Assembly: GCA_045805385.1 (NCBI GenBank)
Contig: JBJMLG010000064.1
Coordinates: forward strand, 1 to 5,059
Direction: 5' to 3'
DNA from: JADGHQ01 sp045805385
GTDB taxonomy: Bacteria > Actinomycetota > Thermoleophilia > Solirubrobacterales > Thermoleophilaceae
Length of the DNA stretch: 5,059 nucleotides
Shown here in pieces: positions 1-5,059 of this stretch; positions within the stretch are counted from its first letter, which is position 1; every line of letters starts with the position of its first letter. The notes beneath the pieces were generated by a model that saw nothing but the letters and a program-made list of their open reading frames with translations, did not search any database and was not told the origin of the DNA. A program made the translations under genes and the position numbers.

Positions 1-310
1 GAATGTCCTCGACCTCGGGCTCTCGGCGCCCGCCGTCGAGGCGCTCGAGGTACCAGTCGATCAGCGCCCTCAGCGTGAGCAGCAGCTCGCGCACGAGCGC
101 GTTGAACTGATCGCGCAGCTCGCGCGGCAGCCCCGCGCGCAGCGCGTCGAGAACGAGGAACAGCGGCGCGAGATCGGGCCCGCGCCCTAGCCGCGGCGGC
201 TGCTGCTCGCCGCCGGCCACGAAGCGCTCCCAGTCGACGTCGTCCCAGCGCGGCGGCTGGGCCGGGCCCGCCGGGTCACTCTGCGTGCTCTGGTGCCTGG
301 ACTCCGCCAT
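1..310 (-). CDS. Uncharacterised small helical protein, C-terminus cut by the window edge
   Basis: I do not recognise this gene. Starting at the ATG complementary to 308-310, 103 codons stay open to the left edge with no stop, so the gene is partial. The first 45 residues are polar and rich in Pro, Gly and Gln, with a tryptophan-acid motif WDDVDWERF at residues 22-30. Residues 46-91 look like two amphipathic helices rich in Leu, Arg and Glu, ending in LIDWYLERLD (83-92), followed by an acidic tail. There is no signal peptide and no clear membrane segment, so it is probably cytosolic. Its start overlaps the 3' end of the ArsA-like gene by 35 nt. A Shine-Dalgarno-like GAGAAG (complement of 315-320) lies 4 nt before the ATG, inside that gene. 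This points to translational coupling and perhaps a partner role for the ATPase, which is inference. Base composition matches the neighbours. Confidence 0.7.
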   Translation of the reverse strand, partial: MAESRHQSTQSDPAGPAQPPRWDDVDWERFVAGGEQQPPRLGRGPDLAPLFLVLDALRAGLPRELRDQFNALVRELLLTLRALIDWYLERLDGGRREPEVEDI

Positions 311-1481
311 CTTGCTTCTCAAACGAGACCTCGAGTGCGCCGTCCTCGAACCGCGCTCCGCGCGGCCGGTAGGCGGCCATCGCGGGCGGCAGGATGATAG
401 TTCGCTTCTGCGGCCCCACCCGCACGATCATCTCGAGGCCGATCTTCTTCAGGTCGATGTCGCCCTTCTCGGCGAACGGGATCGGCAGCCGCAGCGTCGC
501 CGAGCCGTTGTGCGTGCTCAGCTCCTGGGTGAGCTCGTCGTGGAGGATCGCGCCGGGGTCGAGGTCGCCGAACAACTCGGCGGATAGCCGGTCGAGCATC
601 TCGCCGCCCACAACCTCGCGCTCGAAGTAGGGAGCCGACAGGATCGGTACCGGCGAGAACGCCGAGCGCACGAGCTCCATGTGCTCGCGCTGCGCCTCCC
701 GCCAGCTCTCGAAGTAGCTGCCCTCGAGCTCGTCCGGAAACAGGCGGTTCACCATCACGGCATCGGTCAGGTAGCCGTAGAGGTTCAGGTAGGTGAACGT
801 GCGCATGGACTCCTTGATCACCATGCGGTCGGCGTTCATCACGAGCCGGATCGAGGTGGCCGAGCGGTCGCGGAGGATCTCGTTCATGGCGACGAGGTTG
901 CGCACCAGCCGCTGAACGTCGTCGAACACGGCCTCGCTCGGCAGCGACACGTCGAGGAACGTGCGTGCGAAGGGGCGCGCCGCCGCCATCACCCTCTTCT
1001 CCCACGGGAACACCTTCTCGAGCCACCAGCTCGCCACGTCGGGGAAGGAGAGCAGTCGCAGCGTTTCCCCGGTGGGGGCGCAGTCCACCACGATCACGTC
1101 GAACTCCTCGGTCTCGTGGTGGCGCTTGATCTCGAGCAGCGAGAACAGCTCGTCCATGCCCGGCGGCACCGTCAGCTCTTCGGCAGCGATCTGGTTCAGG
1201 CCGCTCTCGGCGAGCAGCTCCCCGAGCCAGTCCTGCACCGCCTCCCAGTGCCGCTCCATCTGCTCCTGCGCCTGCACCTCCTGACCGAACAGGTTTCGCC
1301 CGATCTCGGTCGGCGCACTTCCGAGCTGGGCCTCGAGCGAGTCCGACAAGCTGTGCGCCGGGTCGGTGGAGAGCACGATCGTGCGCAGGCCGGCCTCGGC
1401 GCAGCGCCGCGCGGTGGCCGCGGCCACGCTGGTCTTGCCCACTCCGCCCTTGCCGGTGTAGAGGATCGTTCGCGGGGCCAT
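276..1481 (-). CDS. ArsA/GET3 (TRC40)-family P-loop ATPase with C-terminal Hsp20-like domain
   Basis: This is a 401-residue cytosolic ATPase with a single nucleotide-binding domain. Visible motifs are the deviant Walker A/P-loop GKGGVGKT (residues 10-17), switch I DPAHSLSDSL (40-49), PPGMDE (106-111) and the switch II/Walker B region DCAPTGETLRLL (133-144). Residues about 326-390 are beta-rich and match the ArsA Hsp20-like domain (RLPIPF, then hydrophobic strands, then ALEVSFEK), a known fusion in bacterial ArsA-like proteins. Family members are arsenite-pump ATPases or tail-anchored protein targeting factors. Here the only cysteines are C27 and C134, so neither the arsenite-binding cysteines of ArsA nor the zinc CXXC of GET3 is present. 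No arsB, arsC or arsR is visible. Arsenic export is therefore unlikely, and a chaperone or targeting role is a guess. The reading frame is open to 1841, but the family N-terminus begins at MAPRTILYTGKGG, so I use the ATG at 1481. The 20 nt before it hold no good Shine-Dalgarno sequence, which suggests coupling to the upstream epimerase gene. Confidence 0.93.
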   Translation of the reverse strand: MAPRTILYTGKGGVGKTSVAAATARRCAEAGLRTIVLSTDPAHSLSDSLEAQLGSAPTEIGRNLFGQEVQAQEQMERHWEAVQDWLGELLAESGLNQIAAEELTVPPGMDELFSLLEIKRHHETEEFDVIVVDCAPTGETLRLLSFPDVASWWLEKVFPWEKRVMAAARPFARTFLDVSLPSEAVFDDVQRLVRNLVAMNEILRDRSATSIRLVMNADRMVIKESMRTFTYLNLYGYLTDAVMVNRLFPDELEGSYFESWREAQREHMELVRSAFSPVPILSAPYFEREVVGGEMLDRLSAELFGDLDPGAILHDELTQELSTHNGSATLRLPIPFAEKGDIDLKKIGLEMIVRVGPQKRTIILPPAMAAYRPRGARFEDGALEVSFEKQDGGVQAPEHAE

Positions 1482-1501
1482 GAGCGCCGATCGTACCCGC
1501 G

Positions 1502-3061
1502 CTAGCGGGACCGGACGCTGATCGTGCCGCTCGCGAGCGTGTGGTGGTTGCGAAGGTCGGCGGCCTCGAGCTTCACCGTGTAGCGGCCCGCCGCCCGCGG
1601 AACCCAGATCACCGAACGTCTTCCGTGCCCGTATGACGTGCGCTTGAAGAAGGCCGTCTTTCCTCCCCGCGTTATACGCACCTGCACGCAGGAGATCTTG
1701 TCGAGCGTGAACGCGACGGCGGTCTTGTGGCCGCGACGGGCGACCGACGGGCCCGCGAATCCGAGCTTCGGGTGGGTGATCATGTCCTGGGTGAAGCGCT
1801 TCGCCGTGTCGCAGTAGACGGACTTCTGGGTCTGCGTGCACATCACGTTCAGGAAGTCGCGCAGCAGCCGGTGGTAGTTGAGGTCGGACTCGGCGCCGCC
1901 CAGCGAGTACAGCGACCAGGCGCCGGTGTCCGCCCGCGGCACGTCCTGTTCAGCCACGCGCTCGCCGCGCTCGTACAGGGCCTCCGCGTGCTTGTCCTGC
2001 GCGATCTCCGCGAAGTCATGCAGCCCAATCAGCGATTGGAGAAAGCCGTTGACGATGAACAGCGAGGGCGCGAACGAGTACTCGAGGTAGCGGCTGCCGC
2101 CACCGACCTCCCGCAGCACGCCCGTCGGCGGACCCGTGTCGAACGCGCCGAGCGCGTCGCTCGCCGCGTTCAGGTACTTGGGATCGCCGAACAGCTTGGT
2201 GCCGCGCGCGAGCGCCTGTATGGCGGTGCCGGTGGTGAGGCCACTGATCCACGGCGGCGAGCCGCCGCTGAACGGGAAGTAGTACTCCCACGCCATGAAC
2301 GTGCCGCGGCGCGCGCCGATCGCCACGAGCTCGTCGAGCAGCTGGCGCAGTTTGTCGGACTCGCAAGGGTGCTTCGGGTTCGGCGGGCCGTCGCAAGCGC
2401 TCCACATGCCGTTCGCCTTGCCGAAGTTGGCGAGCGGCTGGATCTGCAGCCCGTTGCCCGGATACCACTGCCAGATCAGCTGGCTACCGGGGAAGCTGAT
2501 GCGCGTGGGGGCGGACTTCTTCGCGAAGAACGGTGCGCACGGGTCGGGATGGATCACACCGACCGGCGGTATCGGCTTGTTGCTCCAGAAGTCGGTGTTG
2601 TGCTCGAGCTGGAGGAACAGGACGGGCATGCGGCCCGACGTGAGCTGGCCGCGGGCGGCGATCCGCTCGAGGGTGGAGATCACGGCGCCGAGCTCGTTGC
2701 GGCGGAGGCCCGACAGGCGCTTCCTGGCGGAGCGCGCGTCCATGTAGTCATGCCGCCACTGGTCGTTCTGCTCGCGCGTTATTCGCCCGTCGAGGAACGC
2801 CTGGCGCACCGATCCGCGGACGGTCTTCGCGGCCGCGAGGTGCGCGCCCGCCGGCAGCGCCGCCGTCGCGGGTGGCCTGCAGCGACCCGCGGGGGAGGGC
2901 AGGCCGTCGGCGACCGGCAGGCTCGGGTCGTTCGTGCGAACGAGCCGCTCGCCCTTCACCTCGTACACCGTCGCGCCGTGCGCCTGCGCCGCCACGCCAA
3001 GCAGCGCGCCGGCCGCGAGCGCGGCGATTGAAGCCCTCTTGAGCATGTGCCAAACCAACAT
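1502..3061 (-). CDS. Secreted D-glucuronyl C5-epimerase-like protein
   Basis: A 519-residue protein with an N-terminal signal peptide: MLKRA followed by an Ala/Leu-rich core up to about residue 27-29, with likely cleavage near AQA or AHG. Residues about 245-430 match the C-terminal catalytic domain of D-glucuronyl C5-epimerases, which flip D-glucuronate to L-iduronate within polymers. Family landmarks are PPWISGLTTGTAIQALARG (269-287), RYLEYS (324-329), FIVNGFLQSLIGLHDF (335-350), DTGAWSLYSL (378-387) and NYHRLL (395-400). Y328, Y385 and Y396 fall where the human enzyme has functional tyrosines, from my recall of its motifs. Residues 440-519 look like an extra beta-sandwich (alternating strands, RYTVKLEA at 493-500), possibly Ig-like. 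The role is extracellular uronic-acid polymer modification, with unknown substrate because no polysaccharide genes are adjacent. The start could be the ATG at 3061 or the one at 3046. The latter gives a more typical signal-peptide n-region (MLKR), and neither has a strong ribosome binding site. It is the first gene of the minus-strand block, 20 nt before the ATPase gene. Confidence 0.85.
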   Translation of the reverse strand: MLVWHMLKRASIAALAAGALLGVAAQAHGATVYEVKGERLVRTNDPSLPVADGLPSPAGRCRPPATAALPAGAHLAAAKTVRGSVRQAFLDGRITREQNDQWRHDYMDARSARKRLSGLRRNELGAVISTLERIAARGQLTSGRMPVLFLQLEHNTDFWSNKPIPPVGVIHPDPCAPFFAKKSAPTRISFPGSQLIWQWYPGNGLQIQPLANFGKANGMWSACDGPPNPKHPCESDKLRQLLDELVAIGARRGTFMAWEYYFPFSGGSPPWISGLTTGTAIQALARGTKLFGDPKYLNAASDALGAFDTGPPTGVLREVGGGSRYLEYSFAPSLFIVNGFLQSLIGLHDFAEIAQDKHAEALYERGERVAEQDVPRADTGAWSLYSLGGAESDLNYHRLLRDFLNVMCTQTQKSVYCDTAKRFTQDMITHPKLGFAGPSVARRGHKTAVAFTLDKISCVQVRITRGGKTAFFKRTSYGHGRRSVIWVPRAAGRYTVKLEAADLRNHHTLASGTISVRSR

Positions 3062-3118
3062 TTCTTAACGTCGCGAGTTGCGGGGCGCCGCTTGGAGAAC
3101 GAGTACCCTGCCTTGACC
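3062..3118. promoter_or_regulatory. Short divergent control region between epimerase and lipoprotein genes
   Basis: This is the only gap from which both blocks can be transcribed. DNA from about 3050 to 3070 is clearly more AT-rich than its surroundings. On the plus strand GAGTACCCT (3101-3109) contains a possible -10 element TACCCT (3104-3109), which would place a transcript start near 3115-3117, almost at the proposed TTG start of the lipoprotein, so a nearly leaderless message. I see no well-spaced -35 element. TTGCGG at 3078-3083 is 20 nt from the -10, longer than ideal. On the minus strand only a weak GTTAAG-like element (complement of 3064-3069) is present just before the epimerase start. 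No operator palindrome stands out. The location is well supported by gene layout, but the specific boxes are tentative. Confidence 0.35.
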
Positions 3119-4225
3119 TTGAGGGACCGATTTCGACTCCGACTGACCGTGCTCCTGCTCGCAGTCGCCGCCGGCGCGCTCGCGCTCGGCCTGGCCGCCT
3201 GCGGGAGTGGAGGCAGCTCGAGCAGCGCCAAGCAGACGCTCGACAAGGCGTTCAGCACGCCGATCAAGAGCGCCGACCTCTCGATGGACCTGCAGGTGAA
3301 GCTCGACGGCTCCCAGCAGCTGTCCGGGCCGATCCAGCTGCGCGTGACCGGTCCGTACCACAGCAACGGCCAGAAGCAGCTTCCCGAGATGGACCTCCAG
3401 GCCAGCGTCTCCGCCGGCGGCACCACCGTCCCCTTCGGCTTCACCACCACCACGAAGAACGTTTGGGTGTCGGTGCAGAACCAGGCTTACGAGCTCGGCG
3501 CCCAGGCGACCGCCCAGATCAACCAGCAGCTCCAGCAGCAGCAGAAGTCCGGGCAGGGCAAGACGCCGCTCTCGCAGCTCGGGATCGACCCGCTGAGCTG
3601 GGTCAAGGACGCGAAGGAGGAGAGCGACGCGAACGTGGCCGGCACGTCGACCAAGCACGTGTCCGGCAAGCTCGACGTGTCGAAGATGCTCGACGACCTG
3701 AACAAGGCGGTGAAGAAGGCACCGGCCGGGTTGGGCGGCACACAGAAGCCCCAACCGCTCACCGATAAACAGCGGGCGGAGGTCCAGAAGGTGGTCAAGG
3801 ACCCGCGCATCGACGTGTACGTGGCGAAGTCGGACAACACGCTGCGCCGTATCGCCGCGAACCTGCAGCTCAACGTGCCGGAGAACCAGCGCTCACAGGT
3901 CGGCGGCATCAAGGGCGGCACGGTGGCGTTCTCGCTCGAGTTCGCGAACGTGGGGAATGCGAAGGCCGTCTCGCCGCCCAAGCACGCGCGGCCGCTCGCC
4001 GACCTCACCAGCCAGCTTGGCGGCGGCTTGGGCGGGCTCGGCTCCGGGTCGAGCGGCTCCGGTTCCGGGTCGAGCGGGTCGAGCGGCTCGAACGGCTCGA
4101 GCGGCTCCGGTTCCTCCGGCAGCCCGAGCGCCAGCGACTTCCAGAAGTACAGCGAGTGCCTGCGCAAGGCCGGCAGCGACACGTCGGCCCAGGCGAAGTG
4201 CGCGAAGCTGCTGAACGGCGGCTGA
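3119..4225 (+). CDS. Putative lipoprotein with LppX/LprG-like body, Gly/Ser linker and two-cysteine tail
   Basis: From TTG 3119 this is 368 residues. The N-terminus is a typical lipoprotein signal: basic RDRFRLR, a hydrophobic core, then lipobox LAAC with C28 as the lipid-modified residue. It should be anchored on the outer membrane face. Residues about 37-290 are predicted beta-rich with VAGTSTKHVSGKLD (173-186), which resembles the LppX/LprAFG (LolA-like) fold of actinobacterial lipoproteins. This is a pattern-level match only. A Gln-rich stretch (NQQLQQQQK, 135-143) lies in the middle. Residues 301-339 are a Gly/Ser linker. The last 29 residues form a small helical tail with C347 and C361. 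The function is unknown, and lipid or ligand carriage is possible. Start choice: GTG 3047, TTG 3092 and TTG 3113 are in frame, but GTG 3047 would give an overlong n-region and overlap the epimerase gene. TTG 3113 is nearly as good as 3119. The next gene starts 24 nt after the stop, so co-transcription is likely. Confidence 0.8.
   Translation: MRDRFRLRLTVLLLAVAAGALALGLAACGSGGSSSSAKQTLDKAFSTPIKSADLSMDLQVKLDGSQQLSGPIQLRVTGPYHSNGQKQLPEMDLQASVSAGGTTVPFGFTTTTKNVWVSVQNQAYELGAQATAQINQQLQQQQKSGQGKTPLSQLGIDPLSWVKDAKEESDANVAGTSTKHVSGKLDVSKMLDDLNKAVKKAPAGLGGTQKPQPLTDKQRAEVQKVVKDPRIDVYVAKSDNTLRRIAANLQLNVPENQRSQVGGIKGGTVAFSLEFANVGNAKAVSPPKHARPLADLTSQLGGGLGGLGSGSSGSGSGSSGSSGSNGSSGSGSSGSPSASDFQKYSECLRKAGSDTSAQAKCAKLLNGG
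4019..4135 (+). repeat. Low-complexity Gly/Ser-coding repeat inside the lipoprotein gene
   Basis: The DNA encoding the Gly/Ser linker is built from repeated TCGAGCGG units, seen at 4049, 4070, 4079 and 4097. It includes a perfect 18-nt direct repeat TCGAGCGGCTCCGGTTCC at 4049-4066 and 4097-4114. All unit spacings I measured are multiples of three (21, 9 and 18 nt), so gain or loss of units by slippage or recombination would change linker length without breaking the frame. Confidence 0.75.
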
Positions 4226-4237
4226 GCGCCTGCTAAT

Positions 4238-4241
4238 AAGG
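4238..4241 (+). promoter_or_regulatory. Ribosome binding site for the TerC-family gene
   Basis: AAGG in the AT-rich sequence CTAATAAGG sits 8 nt before the GTG at 4250, a normal spacing, and supports that start. A second purine run GGGGAG (4244-4249) directly abuts the GTG and is too close to act as the usual site for it. The gap to the preceding stop holds no terminator hairpin. Confidence 0.5.
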
Positions 4242-4249
4242 TCGGGGAG

Positions 4250-5059
4250 GTGAGCCTCGCCGACCTCGCGCACTGGATCGCGCTCGCGGCCCTGCTGCCG
4301 CTCCTGCTGTGGCTCGACCTGCGCCTGTTCGCCCGCGGCCGCGAGCCACGCTTCAAGGAGGCCGCGCTCTGGTCGGTCGGCTGGCTCGCGCTCAGCCTGG
4401 TCGCAGCGTTCGCCGTCCTGGCGCTCGACGGCGGCGAGGCGGCCGTCGAGTACACGACCGTCTACCTGATCGAGCGCTCGCTCTCGCTCGACAACCTGGT
4501 CGTGTTCCTGATGCTGTTCGCCTACTTCGGCGTGCCGCACGAGCTCCGCGGGAAGGCGCTCTTCTGGGGCATCGTCGCGGCGCTCGTGTTGCGCGGCGGC
4601 GCGATCCTCGGCGGCGTCGCCCTGCTCGAGCAGTTCCACTGGGTGATCTACCCGATGGCGCTTCTGCTGCTCGCGCTCGCCTGGCGCATCTTCCACGGCG
4701 TGGACGAGAACGTGGACCCGGAGACCAACCTGCTGGTGCGCGCGGTGCGCCGCGTCTACCCGGTGAGCGGGCGCTTCAGCGGCAACCGCTGGTTCGTGAC
4801 GCAGCGCGGCCGTCGGCACGCGACCCCGCTGTTCCTCTGCCTCGCCGCGCTCGTGTTCGCGGACATCGCCTTCGCGATCGACTCGATCCCCGCCGCCTTC
4901 GCGATCACGCGCAACTCGTTCGTGATCTGGATGGGCAATGTGTTCGCCCTGCTCGGGCTGCGCGCGCTGTTCGTGCTGGTCGAGGGGCTGGTAAAGCGCT
5001 TCCGCTACCTCGACGAGACGATCGCCGTCGTGCTCGCGTTCGTGGGCGTGAAGCTGATC
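4250..5059 (+). CDS. TerC/Alx-family integral membrane protein, C-terminus cut by the window edge
   Basis: From GTG 4250 the frame stays open for 270 codons to the right edge. TerC proteins are usually about 300-350 residues, so most of the protein is present. Family signatures are IERSLSLDNLVVF (74-86), YFGVPHELRGKALFWGI (92-108), LLEQFHWVIYP (125-135), the ATPLFL segment (191-196), FADIAFAIDSIPAAFAITR (203-221), NVFALLGLRALF (230-241) and RFRYL with VVLAFVGVKL near the end. About seven or more membrane segments can be seen, with acidic residues D23, E75, D81, D205 and D211 in or near them. Characterised members (E. coli Alx, B. subtilis MeeF and MeeY) take part in manganese export, partly to metalate secreted proteins, and others are tied to tellurite resistance. 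The glutamate usually three residues before the first Asp of the late motif is V202 here. No yybP-ykoY manganese riboswitch precedes it. It probably shares a transcript with the lipoprotein gene 24 nt upstream. Confidence 0.93.
   Translation, partial: MSLADLAHWIALAALLPLLLWLDLRLFARGREPRFKEAALWSVGWLALSLVAAFAVLALDGGEAAVEYTTVYLIERSLSLDNLVVFLMLFAYFGVPHELRGKALFWGIVAALVLRGGAILGGVALLEQFHWVIYPMALLLLALAWRIFHGVDENVDPETNLLVRAVRRVYPVSGRFSGNRWFVTQRGRRHATPLFLCLAALVFADIAFAIDSIPAAFAITRNSFVIWMGNVFALLGLRALFVLVEGLVKRFRYLDETIAVVLAFVGVKLI

Noticed and set aside
276..1481. Arsenic resistance operon
   Set aside because: No arsenite permease, reductase or regulator is present in the window, and the ATPase lacks the metal-binding cysteines.
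1482..1501. Transcription terminator between the epimerase and ATPase genes
   Set aside because: It is only 20 nt, with no hairpin followed by a T-run on either strand.
681..1505. 274-codon open frame on the plus strand
   Set aside because: Antisense shadow of the ArsA-like gene with His/Arg/Leu-rich composition and no domain signature.
1482..1841. N-terminal extension of the ArsA-like reading frame (120 extra residues)
   Set aside because: It overlaps the epimerase coding region, its translation is Arg/His/Pro-rich and unlike any ArsA N-terminus, and the family start just before the P-loop fits the ATG at 1481.
1727..3031. 434-codon open frame on the plus strand
   Set aside because: It lies antisense to the epimerase, which has a recognisable domain. 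The translation is Arg/Ala/Glu/Val-rich and of the kind GC-rich DNA produces opposite real genes.
4226..4249. yybP-ykoY manganese riboswitch before the TerC-family gene
   Set aside because: The gap is only 24 nt, too short for the aptamer, and the sequence just upstream is coding.
3487..4819. Long minus-strand open frames opposite the lipoprotein and TerC genes
   Set aside because: Both overlap well-supported plus-strand genes and have Arg-, Pro- or Gln-biased shadow translations. The Pro/Glu/Leu runs are simply the antisense of the Gly/Ser repeat.

Overview
The window is very GC-rich, with G or C in most third codon positions. It reads as a chromosomal segment of a high-GC Gram-positive bacterium. 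The gene content (ArsA-type ATPase with an Hsp20-like tail, secreted glucuronyl C5-epimerase-like protein, lipoprotein with a Gly/Ser linker, TerC protein) suggests the actinobacterial class Thermoleophilia (Solirubrobacterales or relatives). That placement is inferred from composition and gene style, not from a marker gene.

There are two divergent blocks. On the minus strand, reading leftward from about 3061, come a secreted D-glucuronyl C5-epimerase-like protein (1502-3061), an ArsA/GET3-type P-loop ATPase (276-1481), and the start of a small uncharacterised protein that runs off the left edge (1-310). The first two are 20 nt apart and the last two overlap by 35 nt, so one transcript with coupled translation is likely. 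On the plus strand come a lipoprotein (about 3119-4225) and, 24 nt later, a TerC-family membrane protein (4250 to beyond the right edge). Both blocks appear to start from a short, relatively AT-rich control region at about 3062-3118.

Functionally, the window mixes envelope and export-related genes. The epimerase should act outside the membrane on a uronic-acid-containing polymer. The lipoprotein should sit on the outer face of the membrane. TerC is an integral membrane protein of a family that includes manganese exporters. The ArsA-like ATPase is cytosolic and lacks the cysteines needed for arsenite or zinc binding. No pathway linking these genes is proven by the sequence.

The window is almost fully coding. 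I see no RNA gene, insertion sequence, CRISPR array, convincing terminator or riboswitch, and no clear new defence or mobile system. The most interesting points are a two-cysteine C-terminal peptide on the lipoprotein, an acidic-to-valine change in a normally conserved TerC membrane motif, and the tight coupling of the ATPase to a small unknown protein.
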